Shown here: positions 32,356 to 46,768 of the stretch, in pieces
Layout: each line of letters starts with the position of its first letter
How positions within the stretch are numbered: the stretch's first letter is position 1
Source of the DNA: Alviniconcha marisindica
Lineage: Eukaryota > Mollusca > Gastropoda > Provannidae
Assembly: GCA_018857735.1 (NCBI GenBank)
Contig: JABMCL010002335.1
Span: 347,501-411,500 of the forward strand
DNA: 64,000 nucleotides
Reading direction: 5' to 3'
Made by a program: the position numbers and the translations under genes
The notes under the pieces: generated by a model
What the model was told of the DNA's origin: nothing
The model's input: the letters and a program-made list of their open reading frames with translations, nothing else
Databases searched by the model: none

Positions 32356-35094
32356 ACAAGCCCCCGCAGCAGAATATTAAACAAAACCACAGACACAACA
32401 TGTGTATAAATGTGAAGGAAAAGATTAGCTTGCAAAAATGGCTTTATTACTCTTGTCATTCATTCAGTGTCACACGTACCTGCATGGAAAAGAGCAACAC
32501 TGACAAGTGACAGACCAAAAACCAATCTTCCAGTTCCAGATTAACAAGTTTTGTTCTCTCTGTACAACCTGCACACAACAAGGAACTAACATAACATGAG
32601 CAGCTGCCACGTTGATTAAAAATATAACAGGCTTAGCTTGAAAATTTGCATGTTGTATTGTGCCTTGATTTAAGTAAGTGTGCTTTTTATTTTAACCTTT
32701 CATGTGTTTGGTATGAATTGAAAGCAGCAATAATTATTACAAGTAAGCACACTCAGCATATACTGTTGGAAGAACCAAGAAATATCCCACCCCACCCAAG
32801 CAAAGGAAACAATTAAAAAGAATGACATAAGATGATGTGTCAGGAATTCTGTGATGCAAGGTCTTTTTTTTCTGTCTTTTCTCTTTGATACAAAAAGTGG
32901 TCAAGAGAACATATTTCTAGAGCTATACAATAGTTTTCGTAATTTGCACAGCTGAAAAGAGTAAAAAAATTCTCCATCCACTTTACTCAGTGGCTTGAAT
33001 GAACTGTATTTCAACTTATAACACAATGCACACAAAAACAGACCCACTTGTAACTGGTGAGGGACACTTTTTCAGATCGTATTTTCCTGGTCTTTGGCTA
33101 CACCAGTGGGTCCATTTTTAAAGTTATGGTGGCACAAACTAAAGATTAAAAATTTTTTTCGGGTGTGAAACAAAGTATTACTCAAACCATCAGTGTAAGC
33201 TGTACGTTTCATTAACTTTTTACACCTTGGTCAAATACACAAAAAGATGGGCATGCATTCCTGCAGGTAACTTTTCACCTGTGGTCAGCAGTCACCTGTA
33301 CAGCAGTTTGGCCAAGTGTATGGTTTTAGGCTGGTAAGCCAGTGGACAACGGTTTTGAGTCTGCTTTTGGCTCTCCTTCCTGTTCAAAAGTTGCGGTTTA
33401 TGGATACCATCTTTGTGACTTTGCCTCCCATGATTAACGAAACATAAAAATGGCTCATGCCACTGCTAATCTGAATGCACAATCATCTTGGTGGTGACAA
33501 GGTAGCATTAGGTATATATATATATCATCTGACAACCCCTCCCCCGAACACACACACAAAGCCAAATAAAAAGGAGAAGTGGTGCATTGGTTTTTATGTG
33601 CAGCAAACTCTGGCCTGACCCTAGTCAGTGCAACGCATAAGGAAAAAGCAGCTCAGTGGTAGTGATTGGGGGATCCACAACCTTCACAAGCCTCTACTGC
33701 CACTTTGGGTCATTCAGCTGTAAATGATTTCTCCAAAAGACTGAATGCAGCTGCCTGATGACTGAATTGTTCTGCAGTGCAAATTCAGTCAATACCTCTT
33801 TAATTAAGCTCATCGGTGTAAAATGCCCATTTTTGCTTTAGAAACATGAATACATGAGCGAAAGAATGGGGTTTTAAGATAATGTTGACAAAGATTTTGT
33901 AATGACAGCAAATCCTTCCACACTGATCCAACAATCCAGCACAATATCCATCACATCTGCCTTGGCAAGAGAGAAACATGATTTATTTCCAGCCCTATAA
34001 CAGTAGGAGTGTTTTGGGAGGTATTGTGGAGAAAGCTGATGGTGAAAACGGATAACTCTATTCAACATAGTAAGCTAACTATTATCAAAATATTTCATTA
34101 ATCTTATACAGTTAATGGCTTTACACAGAGTTCCAGGTAATTACTCTCCTGAAGATTGAACTTTGTGCATAATCGTCACTGACTGAAATCTAAAACAAGG
34201 TTTTAATATTAGTTACTGAAGAGGCGTACACTCAAGCTCTCGCATTTTTACACATACTCACGCTTGCATACTAGTGCTGAATGAGGTGAGAATGCTAACA
34301 CTTATGACATGTGTTTATTAACTAACTGACAAATGAAGCACCACAGGCTGGCTAAAGACAGCTGTACACCAAGCAAAATAACTATTATGCCACTGAGATG
34401 GCCAGTGCCTTTGCATGGTAAACCGTAAAGACCTAAATGAGATATCAAAACATTTAGTTCTAATCAGTCAATTTCATTCTTGGGATGGGTGCAGCATAGA
34501 GATAGATCTGCTCAAAGCCCCAACTCAGACAACATGTACAAAAAAACATGGGTCTGAGAAGAGAAAATGATCACCGTCAGAATTCAGTTTTACCCTACGC
34601 ACACATGAAAAACCAGTCTCAACACACATCAGATGTCTGACAAATCCATATAATTAAACACCTGACTGGTTTTATCACTCCAACAGAACACAAAATGCAA
34701 TGCCTGTACTTTGACTCACGAAAACTAATGCTGTATCAGACATAAAGTCTGAGGATAGCATCAGAGAGGACAGCGAAAAATCAAAGGAAAGGGTGCATTC
34801 AAGAGTCCTGGAGATAACTGGTACAAGCACTGCTTCTCAGGTTAGCATATTCACAAATTGCATACATACATTACTGATTATGCACATCTTCGTCTTGGTC
34901 ATGGAAACAAGATTAAACATGATGTCACAGAAATCTGCTTGCTGACTTTTTAAACTGTTAAGAGGCAAAGTTGACAAATGAACATGAAGAGCAATTTACA
35001 CGCAGATGACCCGCATTCAAGTGCAAAATGGAAAGAAAAAAAACTCTCATAAAACATATTCTGCATCACCTTTTTAATGTGTGTAGCAGCCATA

Positions 35095-35510
35095 CGACCT
35101 GACAATAATTTAAAAAACACAATTTGCAGTTTATGTTTCTGATAAACCTGTAATCATAAAACAAGGTCAAAGTCATCAAACCTTGTATGAATCTGTAGAC
35201 CCCAAGCAAAATTATAACTTAACTTCCCAAAGCTTGACAGATCTTGCTTAAACAATATCTGAGAAAAAGCTGATGTTCAAGTTTTTACCAAATCAGAAAA
35301 CATACCAATTATCTCTCATGAGCATGTGTGAAAGTGAAAAATGGTGGCATCCTCATGCTCCTCACCATAAAAAGGTTTTGACTTTATCTGACAAGCACAT
35401 AAAATTTTAAGTTAAAACCGACCCTGTTGTGACCCTGAAATTGGTCAACGTCACTCAAAGTGGTATGATTCAACGAGTAAAGCTCAACAAGTAGTAGTAC
35501 CATCACGCTA
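35095..35510 (+). repeat. TGACCTTGA-family repeats, diverged tandem copies
   Basis: CAAGGTCAAAGTCATCAAACC, TCTGAGAAAAAGC(T/C) and a second unit with TTTTGACTTTATCTGACAAGC...AAGTTAAAACCGACCCTG...GGTATGATTCAACGAGTAAAGC. The block order matches 17205-17700. Confidence 0.6.
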
Positions 35511-35705
35511 TGTCTGACTTGAATCACATTTATGGGGTCTGCGAAAATCACTACATTAAAGTTTTCCCCACATGCCTGGATGTTCAACCAACCAACTGGG
35601 TCCACAAGCCCAATAGTGATCATTGCATGTACTCCTGTTTTTTTTTTCATGCACTTCAAAAACATTCTGCAGATGACATGAAAAGGTACCAAATGCACAC
35701 AAGCA

Positions 35706-35760
35706 CACACACACATACACACACAAACACACACAAACACACACACACACACACACACAC
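35706..35760 (+). repeat. (CA)n microsatellite with interruptions
   Basis: ACACACACATAC/ACACAAAC variants then pure CA to 35760. Confidence 0.9.
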
Positions 35761-36163
35761 TTTTCAACCCCTGACACAGGCAAACAGCAGCTGTTCACAA
35801 ATACAATCTCTAAAGGCCCTGATCCATTTTCGAGCAATGACATATGAATGCCAAATGCACAAATGATGAGTTGGTATGGGAATGGACAACTGTGGCGTCA
35901 CCACTGAGCAAGTTTGGAATCCAACTTGTGCTATTCTGATCGACAGAAGCCATTCAATAGCCAATGAAATTGCATGCAACACTGAATACATGTAGGCATT
36001 CTTGGTAAACCAAACAGTAAACCAAGAATACTATTGGTGTCTTTGGTCTAATAAGCCGCAACTATACTTCAAACAAAAATTATTATTTTTATAAACAATT
36101 AAAAAACATGTATTGTGTATTTCTTTTCATGTCACTGGTGACTGCATTATCTCACAAATGGTG

Positions 36164-36248
36164 ATGTAATAGCTTTTGTTCTTTTGTCCTATCTCTGACA
36201 AGGTAATAATAGCTTTTGTTCTTTCCTCCTATCTCTGACAAGGTAATA
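36164..36248 (+). repeat. 38-bp tandem duplication
   Basis: AATAGCTTTTGTTCTTT...CCTATCTCTGACAAGGT occurs twice back to back. Confidence 0.9.
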
Positions 36249-36510
36249 AAAATCAACCAATGCTATGGTCGCCTCATTGCTGGTGTATGCCATTTAACAG
36301 TGACCATCCCTACAATTGCATTTCCATCATACATTGCATAAATGCATCGCAATGCAGGCTACATAACATGGGTAGCTGACACGCAACATCTGCACAGGCC
36401 ATTGCTCGAAAGGGGCTTGGGACCTTAATGAAGAATTATAGCTTTTTTTTGCTTTTTTTCTGCCATACACAGCATTGCTTTTTTTCTGGTGTGTGCGTTT
36501 ATGTTGTGGA

Positions 36511-36536
36511 GGGGGGTGGGGGGGGGGGGGGGGGGG
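36511..36536 (+). repeat. Poly-G tract
   Basis: 26 nt, G except for one T at 36517. Confidence 0.9.
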
Positions 36537-37301
36537 TATGACTAGCCTGCACAGTTAGTTTATCATCACCTTTGGCCACTCTGTTTTCTTGGACAGGAGA
36601 GATATAAACATCCTCTAGTTAAAAAATGGACTCCCACCCTCCTCGTCACTTCTCCAACCCTCTCACAAATCCTGTGTATGCAAAAAGAAAAAACAGGACT
36701 AGCATGACTAAAATTTGAAACTGATTATAAACATGCCCATGGAGAGATAGACATCGTCAATATACTTGACACACTGAGAACACGAGCCTGAGATGCTGAA
36801 ATCATCATTGAGACCGGCCTTTCATGGAAAAAGCATGAACACATTTCCAACAAGCCAATTCGAAGTGTGGGGTCCTCACCTGGCAAGTCCTGACAGCAAG
36901 TCATCAGGTTCTGTTCTAATCAGAAGAGATCCATTTTACATGATATACATTTATGTACTATATATACACACACAGGTAAGAGGACTCCGTATAATGTATA
37001 CTATGAGTCAGTTACTACCACACCTGATCTCCAGTCCACAGATGTAATAATGTTGTAATGAAACTGAAAGACATTTGGCACTTTTACCAGCAACAACAAA
37101 AACCACACTCATGCATTCATTCCAGTGTTTATACAGATCCATATGAAGTCTACATCCATGTAACATACTTAGTACTTGGGGTAATAATCACTGTATAAAA
37201 CTGTTAGCACTCACACTGGATGATATGCATGAAAATGAAGTCTGAATGTTAAAACTCTTTTTAAACACAGTGATTTTATCTGCCTCACAGTTCAAAAAAG
37301 G

Positions 37302-37797
37302 TCACAAGATGCCATTTTTCCGCAAGGTCGCAATAGCACCCAAGACACCAGTGGTGCCTTCTCCAGGTAGAATTTCACTGGCAGTGGGCTTCCGTAGGGG
37401 TTTAGCTACGTCAGCTGGTGAACTCTCATGCGAGGAGACGGATGAGGAGGCTGATGAGACGGGGGAATTTGACTTGTTCCACAGAAGAGAGTACCCCGTG
37501 CTGATCAGCTTGCCAAAAAGGCTGGGACTGTTGGCAGAGCCATCCCCCAAGTTGGCAAGACTGACTGCGGTGGCGCCACCTGACAGAGTGGCGACAGAGT
37601 CGGCAGGCATGACGGGGCAGGAGGCGACAGGTCGCAGCAGGGAGCGCGAGGTGGATGAGTTTTCCCGACCCTGCAGAATGGCGGCCAGCCCCAAGGACAT
37701 GGTGTAGGTGCTCTTGGTGGTGCTGTGCTTCCTGGTGGTGGCTGCCTGTGAGGTGGGTGTGGACGTTCGCAAGGGGTGCAGGCTGCCAGAGGACTCA
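37302..37797 (-). CDS. TRAK1: TRAK coding exon 15: C-terminal tail and stop
   Basis: Encodes SESSGSLHPLRTSTPTSQAA, then KSTYTMSLGLAAILQGRE, matching 'STTTMSTSLGLVWLLKERG' of TRAK1, and a Ser-rich end closing RKNGIL and TGA at 37302-37304. Acceptor tgcag. The last roughly 80 residues show no clear family match. Confidence 0.93.
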
Positions 37798-37926
37798 CTG
37801 CACGCACACCAAAATAGCAATCAGGCAAACTATCAATGTCACAAAATCTCCCAGGCATTTGCGGTCCATTTTTTAAGCTGTGCATATTTAGCTTTGTATG
37901 GTCAGAATGCTTGTGTGGGGGGGTGC

Positions 37927-38013
<87 letters not shown>

Positions 38014-41000
38014 ACTTAGAACAGTCTCTAGGGACAAGATTTTGCGCCTTAAAAATGCTTTTATTATTATTAAAATGACAACAACACCAGCACCATCCCC
38101 AGGAAAACAATAGTGCAAACAACCATGGCCAGTGCTGAGGCAGCTTCACGTTCAAAATGTAAATTAATATATATTTCATTTCTCCCATAACCTTGAGCAT
38201 GGGCCAAGGTCACCAAAGAGAGAGAGAGAGATATATATGCAAAATGCTCCACAAAGGTTATGACTGATAAATGTATGAAAAGATAAAACACCATGGAAGC
38301 TATCATAATACAATATTTCAAATATTTTGTTAAACAATGTTCAAACACAAGCCAATGTTGCTCGCAATGCAGAGTCCAGGGGAAAAGAAAAAAAACCCTC
38401 CATAATCCCCTCGTACATCCTGGCCATGGTCACTGAAAGCACTATAGCTATGTGTCCTTGTCTACCTACACAAAAGCTTGGTCAGAAAAGATTTCACCAC
38501 CAAAATACAGCTTTTGATCTGATCTCTAAGACTAAGGCACTACTGAGACTTGGAGTTATGCAAAGATGACCAAAACTGGCACAAGTGGGTGAATTTCAGC
38601 AAGGCATCATGCAACTGTTTGACAAGCTTGCTAAAAGAATGGTACCAAGCAAAACTTGCTTATCCCTTGCACTTCCTTAAACATGTTAAAATTCTGCAAC
38701 CTGGCATGAGGCAATGATACATACAATGGACATGTCGTGTCAACATGAACCAGACCCCCCCATGTTGACAGGCCACTGATGCCATCAGTTCTAACAAGGA
38801 GGAGATGATGTGTTAAGTGGTAAAGAGACTGGACTTTGAGACTGCCAGGTTGTGGGTTTGATTCCAGGTTACCCCTCTCCCCACTCCCCATCTCTTTCAT
38901 CTCAAGGTGCGGGTAGGCATGTGGGTGGGGGGTTAGTGGATTCAATGCCTGGTCTTCCAGCATGAGATGAAAATCTCATCTGCTAAAAGTTGTGTGGGGG
39001 GCTAAAGAGTGGTTGTAGGTTTGATTCCAGGTTACTGCTTCCCCATTTCTTTTATCAGGGGGTGTGGGGGGTGGGGGGGGGGGGGGGGGGGGGGGGGTGG
39101 GGGTAGTAGTGGATTCATTGCCTGGTCTTCCAGTATGAGATGAAAATCTCATGTGCTAAAAACTGTTCAGGGGGCTAAAGAGAGGTTGCAGGTTTGATTG
39201 CAGGTTACCCTCTCCCCACCTCTTTTGTCTCAGGGCTAGTGGATTCAATGCCTGGTCTTTCAGTATGAGACGGAAATCTCAGGCGCTAAAAGCTGTGCAG
39301 GTGTTAAACAGACCGCAGAGGCAACCCCCGGAGAGAAAAAAAAAGACCTTGCACTAGCAGAAATCTGCAGGAATTTCATCCAGCATGAGGAATGAAATAA
39401 CTGGTTGGGTACATCAGCAACTACAGCATGCCCAAGCCTTGGATGCAGCAAACTAAAATGTCCCGTTGAAAACTTCCGAGTGGTGGGGAGGTGGTGACAG
39501 ACCCCAAGCCCGAGGACAACACTGACCTGGGAGTGAGACTGTGCTCGCTGGGTTGGCTGACCATGGAGTTGGTGAAGGTGTAGATGGTGGAACTGTCCGC
39601 CATCCTGCGACTCGGGCACTCCACAACCTCCTCTGCAAAATTACCACGGTGCTCATGATTAGGTGGAGCGTTGCCCCCCCCCCCCCCCCCCCCCCCCCAC
39701 CTTTTTTTTTAAATTGGTAAATTACCACAGTGACCATGGATAAAAATGGAGTGGCATCTTTTACCCCCCACCCTCCAAACCCTTTTTCTCAAATCAGTCA
39801 AAACACAAAAAGGTTCAAACGAACGCTTATTTATTTTGACATGGACACACAGTATACACATTTCTGGGGAAATCCCCTTTGTGAAGCCACAAAATGACAC
39901 TTAAACAACAGATAAATGGTTAAAAAAATGAAGAAAATGAAGAGAAAAACAAAAAAACTAATCTTGTTTTGGTTGAGTTTTTGTCGCTTGTTCAGTGCTT
40001 GGAAGATTGTTGGCATCCGTCAACAATCTTCCAAGCACTTAAATCAGTCAATTACCCCAGAGATCATGATTTCGTGGAGTGGCACATCTATTAATACCCC
40101 CCACCCCCATCTTTTTTTCTTCTCTTAATCAGTAAAATTACCACCAGAGAGGTGCATCTACCTCCCCCCTCCACCTCCCCACCCCCATTTTTTGTGTGTG
40201 TGTGGCTCAAGGAACACTGCAAGACAGAAAGCCGTAAGTTGACAGCCAGTGGGCATTACCAACATCAGAGCACATTACCATCTTTTTATTCAGGACTAGT
40301 TGCAGAAGTGCATCCATCCTTCTGTAATTAGATCAGTAAGAATTTAAAAAGGCTAGGTAAATGGGGGCATCGACAAAGATGGCAGTAAACTAGAGTACCA
40401 GTCCCCCCCCCTTCCCCCCCCCCCCCCCCCCCCCCCACCCCAAAAGGGACACAGTAAAATGGGAATCTGACAAAATGACCAAATCTTCATCTGCAACCAC
40501 CACTTCCCTCCTGCCCCCATTCAAAACTCACCGTCATCTTCCTCAAAGTCGCTGAGAGTGTAGACTTCTCCGTCAAGGTCCAGTTTGCGTTCCCCCCTCA
40601 CCTTCACCCCTTCCCTGCGCTCAAAAAGCCCGCCCAGGTGAGGCTGTGCCAGGCGCTGCCAGTGACGCAGAGTCACAGAACCTGCCAGTGACAGAGACCC
40701 AAAAAAGTCAGAACTGCCGTCTTGGGCTTGTACTTATCTGATGCCACAACCTCCGGTCAATCGCAAAGGACATATCAGTGCAAAAAAGCAAAACAATACA
40801 AAAATCTTTTTTTTTTTAAATCACTTGTAGAAGCCTGATTCTCTTTTTGTCACAGGGGATGTTGGGAGGGGGGGGGGGGGGGGTTGAAGGAGGGGTGGGG
40901 TGGGTGGGAGAGATGACTTGAATAAACCAGAAGGTCAAAAGGTAGTGAGCCCAGATTCGTGACAGCAGTCAAAGCTTGCAAACCTTCTCCAGACTCAGCT

Positions 41001-41567
41001 CAGGATCCTCAGCAAAAGCAGCCTGAGCTTCTGCGTTCGACACACCCACTGCATGGCGCCACCAGGGGGTGTCTGCTATGTGCACAGCAAATGCAGTCAG
41101 TGAATCGGCCTTTAATCACTAAATCGTGCCAGAAACACGCACCTGTTCAACAGTCATCTGTACAACCTGGATGGAAATCCATGTTCCATGAAATCCATGT
41201 TCATCTGAGACAGCAGGCCGACTACTAGCTACTGGAGGAGGACTGGCCACTGGAGGGGGAACAAGTGACACAAGCAGCGGCACAGGGCAGTAGCATCTTC
41301 AGTCATGCCAAAAGACTTTCTGCACAGCCACTTGCTTGCAACTACAAATTCTAACTGTGGCTCCAAGGCCAACGGCCATAATAAGCACATGTGTGCACAC
41401 AGACATTATCAGTGTTACAAATGCACAACCAAGTAAGGAAAAGGAAAACAATATGCAGAGACAGGGGGGAAAAAAAGAGGTGGGGGTGGGGAGAGACAGA
41501 AAGGGGGTGGGGGGACAGAGAGAGGGAGGGGAGGAGAGAGAGAGATGGGGGGGGGGGTGAGGAGGAG

Positions 41568-41641
<74 letters not shown>

Positions 41642-44600
41642 GAACTTAAAAACTGTAATATTCAAGACAATAGCATAACAGCCAGTCCTTGCTATGCTAC
41701 AAACACAAACAAGCAGAGAGGAATAAGCAGAGAGAGACACAGACACAGACACAGACACAGACACAGAGAGACAGATCAAATTTACAATCTGAACAAACCT
41801 TCCAGTGGCTTGACAATCTGCAGTTTGTCTGGGAGCTTAAAGTGTGCCGCGGCATGATTGCTGGAGCTCAGGTAAGAGTAGCCACTGGCAGGCGAGGCCA
41901 TACTGTCTGGTGTGTCCCAAACCCTGAAGAAGTTCATGCCTTCATCCCTGCGCACAGAGAAAATACATACAGCTGAATCAAAATGGAACACCTGCTCTCT
42001 TGGCACATGATGACTTTGCTCACATTATGGTCAAATCCTCACTGTGCTGTCTGTCAGAGACAGGGGTTTGTTAGAAGACTGCTCTCTGCCTATCCATGGC
42101 ATTCGGTATAATAACTGTTCCTGTTCACACCACCAACATTCGCCAGTTTCAACGTATACAAAGTGAGAAAACCATATAAAACACAAAACACCAAAAACAA
42201 AACAAAATCATAATCACTCACAAATGCAGGCTCTGCCATGTTCTGGTATTTAAAACAATTTACACTCAAACTCAATGCACTTTGACTGTAAGACATTTCA
42301 TTCTTAAAATCTTTCTATCAGCAAACCAAAAACTTTGAAATCAGTCTGAAATGTATAGTGGACTTGTAAGGACTGTTCTACAAACATTTCTCAGGTTCAT
42401 AGAGTTCTAGCAGCCCCCCCCCCAAAAAAAAAAAAGAAAGAGGGGGGGGGGGGGGGGAGAGAGAAGCTGAATGTCAAAATCTATTGATTCAACAGAAACT
42501 GCTGCCATACCTTGCCTCTTGCTGTGACTCTTGGAAGTCCCGAAAGTCACGCTCGTTCATGTCATTGGCACGCCTCAGAGCCAGCCTCCTTAAAGCGCTC
42601 TCCAGGTCATTGGACCCGGGAATACCAGGCCGGCCAAGCTCTGTGCTGGAACTGTAAGACAGATTATACTCAATCAGAATAATGTTGTGTACATCATGAC
42701 TCTTCTTCTCTTTTGACTGTTTGATGCAAAGCTAACAGTGACGCAGCATGACAATACAGAATACAGCAGGAAAACGACATGTCAGACTGAACAGCATGAT
42801 GATAAGAATATGACCGATTCCTAATGTATCACAAGGCACTGATGACAGATGAGGCCAACATGAAGTAAATGAGAAAGTATGTGCATACTAACAGACGCAC
42901 TGCATTACACTTTGTCTCTAATAATAAAATAATAAAAAATTAAACCATACACACACAAACACACACACACAGAATGTTTCATGGAATAGACTTCTGCCCC
43001 ACCCCCAGTCAAAGAAATCCCAAAGCATAACTCACTATTCCCACATCTTGTGCTCTAAACACAACCAAAGTGCAAAGAACACTCTAAACAGTACCCTTTC
43101 CATCCCACTTACCCATACAGGCTATCCATGTCAGCATGGTAGCCTTCACTGTTGAATGACTCGGCATCCGAGTTGACGTTGGATGGGGTCAGGCTGTTGC
43201 TAGAGTTGGAGTCCTTCCAGCTGGATGTGGAGGTGGACAGACGCACAGAGCTGTCGCGCGATGACTTGGATGCAGCCTTCCGAGCCGCTCTCGCTGTTTC
43301 AAACACTTTCCACCTGCGAGACCTACCAAGACAGCATGAATTGTATAATACTGACAGACGTTCATCTGCTCTACACAGTGTTATGTGAAAATAGACTATG
43401 TTTACAACATTACTTAGGTCAGCATCTAGAAGCAGCCTGAGGTAAGCATGTGCTCTTCTGCAAACAGAGTCTGTGCAAACCTGAATGAATTTCTCAAACA
43501 CCAATCACATGCAAGCAAGCAACAGCCCAGGCCGCATCGTGAAATGCTCAGTTTCCCCACAACCTTTCATTACACAGTGACAAATCGCAACGGAGTATAA
43601 AATCGCTTCATGTCTGAAAGTTCCTCTCGAGACTTTTCTTGTTTACCACATGGTAAACATGCTCATTTTCCCACAACCTTTCATTACAAAGTGACAAATC
43701 ACAACGGCACATAAAAACACTTCAAGTCTGAAAGTTCCTCTCAAGACTGTTCCACCACATGTGCAAGAGGTTTCAAGTTTTGCCCTGCAACAAAACTAAA
43801 ACGAATCAGTGTGTGTGGATATGTTTTACGCCACGGCCCCCGCAACAAAACTAAAATGAATCAGTGCGTGTGGATATGTTTTACGCCACGGCCCCCGCAA
43901 CAAAACTAAATTGAATCAATGCGTGTGGATATGTTTTACGCCATGGTGGGCTTGCAGAGAAGCAGGAGTGCTAGTCACCTGTGGCTCTTTTCTTGCGCTC
44001 CTTCGATTTCCTCCTTGTGCATAGAGTTCTCCAGTTCTGAGGCCAGAGAGTCCAGTCCCCCTGAGGACGAGGCCAGGACAGCGCTGGTGTACAGGTGTCG
44101 TGTGGCCTTGGGGGCGTTACGGCTTCGGTAAGTACGCAGTTCATCCTGCGTCTCCTCCAGCATCTCAAACAGCTCGTCGTAACGATCTTGCTTAATGCTC
44201 AGCTGCACATGGGAACACACTTTCATTATTTATATGCAAAGCATTTTCTTTCTTCAGTTGTTAATTTAAATAACTAGAAACAGAGAAATGCAAGAGGTTT
44301 AGGCTGTTGTTGGTTTTCATGGCAAAAAACGTTAACTGAAATGAAAGATGAAACAGTTTCAATTTTTCATCAAACTGCAAGAAAATGTTAATACCAGCAG
44401 AGAAAAAACAGAAGAAGAAAAAAGAAGCACAGCTTTACCTCCCTTGCCAGCTGTTTTTGTGATTCCTGAGATGCTTGCAGTTTTTCAGCCAAGTCCATGT
44501 TTTCAATGGTCAGCTGCAAACAAGTAAAGATCGCTGTAAGCAGCTGTATACAAAGTGACTGAAACCAAAGAGAACAGCAGTACACACACACACACACACA

Positions 44601-46289
44601 CACACAAATACACAAATAAATAGCAGTCAGCAGCTGCAAACACACAAATACCCCAACAAGAAAACACCACACTGTGTAAGTACAGTAAGTATAAGTGTAA
44701 ATACACAACTATTACAGCATGCAGATCTATGCAAAACACGAAAACATCATGCTTCACAATCACAGCAAGCGCCTGCAAATACACCACCACAAGTAGCAAT
44801 AAGCACACAGCTACCACAGCAAGCAGTCACAAACACACAAATACCACAGTACCTAGCAATATGGTCGCTACCACAGCTGCAACAGCTACAAACACATAAA
44901 TACCACAGAATATAGTGGTAAACGCATATGGTAGCTACCACAGTTATAGCAGCTACAAACATGTGAACACCACAGTATGTAGCATTAAATACACAGGTAC
45001 CACAGCCAGAGGCTACTAGCACACAAATACCACACACATCTGTAGCAGTAAACACATAGCCACCACAGCTAGCAGCTACAAACACCACAGTATGTAGCAG
45101 TAAACGCATAGCTATCACATCCAGCATCTACAAACATACAAACACCACAGTATAAAGCTCTAGTAGTACACACTGGCTAAAACAGCCAGCAGCTACAAAC
45201 ACACAAATACCACATTATTTAGCAGTAAATACATATCTACCACAGCCAGCAGCTACAAACACACCAATACCACACTATGTAACAGTAAACACATGCAGTT
45301 ACTACCATAGTAACAGCAGCCCCAAACATGTAAATATCACAGAATGCTGCGATGAACACAGAGTAGCTGTCACAGCAAGCAGCTACATATATAATACACA
45401 GGTACCACAGCACCTAGTAGTAAACACATACCATAGCTGCCAGAGACGCACAGTAAAGCAGCTACTAACATACAAATACCACAAAACCTATGAGAAACAC
45501 AGTAGCTACAACAGTCAAAAGCAGCTACAAACACACAAGTGCCACAGTACCTAGCTGTAAACACATACAGAAGCTACCACAGTAACAGCAGCTACAAACA
45601 CACAAACAACACAGTGTGTAGCAGTAAACACATAGTTACCACAGCAAGCAGTACAAACACACAAATACCATGGTACCTAGCAGTAAAATACATTATATAT
45701 TTACCATGGCAAGCAGCTGAAAATACATAATGTATTACAGCAAGCAGCTTGCAAAGACATAAATACCACAGCAAGCAGAAAAGTAGAATCTAAAGAGAAT
45801 TGTGTGCTTTAATAACTTAAAAAGGACTATTTTGCAAACTATTATAAGACACTACAAAACATCCTACTTACATAATCACCTTGTAATAAACATCTCTCCA
45901 TAACTCACACTTCCATTTCAAGAACCCCTCACCAAAGAGCTTGTAAGTTTTATGGTGACCTTTTATTTGGCTTTATTTTATTTCAATCTGACTGTTCTTT
46001 TCTTTTTCTTCTTTTCTCTCTCTTGGTGATGGTGGTTCCATCTCGTGAGAAAGAAACAACAGTTGAAAGACAAACAAGCAGTTTTGCCTCGAGACTCACC
46101 TGTCGTATTTTTTTGTGGAGCTCAGCCACCTGAGAGAGAAGAGATGTCATCTCCTCCTTCTGTCGTGAACTCTCCTCCGTCTTCAGCTTCAGCTCTCCTG
46201 CGAATGTCTCTACCTGATGGTTCAGCTCAGCTGTCATCCAACAGAAATCACAAATAACCCTCTCTCTTCTCTCCTATTTTATTTTGATG

Positions 46290-46349
<60 letters not shown>

Positions 46350-46525
46350 AAATCACAGATATCAAATAACCCTTGCTCTATCTCCTCTATTTTATTTTGA
46401 TGAATTTCTCTCTCTCTCTATTCTGTTTTTGTTTGTGATTTAGCTGAAAGGTTCAGCCAAACCAGGTGAAAATTTGGCTAACATGTTGCTTGGCCAGGTC
46501 ATCTGAGATTCAGAAGTTTTGCTTC

Positions 46526-46600
<75 letters not shown>

Positions 46601-46652
46601 TGTGGTTGTGTGTGTGCGTGGTTTTGTGTGTGTATGGTGTGGTTGTGTGTGG

Positions 46653-46700
<48 letters not shown>

Positions 46701-46717
46701 ATGGTTTGTGTGTGTGT

Positions 46718-46768
<51 letters not shown>

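Larger units (their letters stand above)
31626..37301. other. Intergenic / possible TRAK 3'UTR
   Basis: Region downstream of the TRAK stop. Minus-strand AATAAA hexamers occur at about 34315 and 32441, so TRAK's 3'UTR could be long, but the cleavage site is not determined. It contains the GT array, repeats at 35.1-35.5 kb and G-rich tracts. No conserved coding exon seen. Confidence 0.5.
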
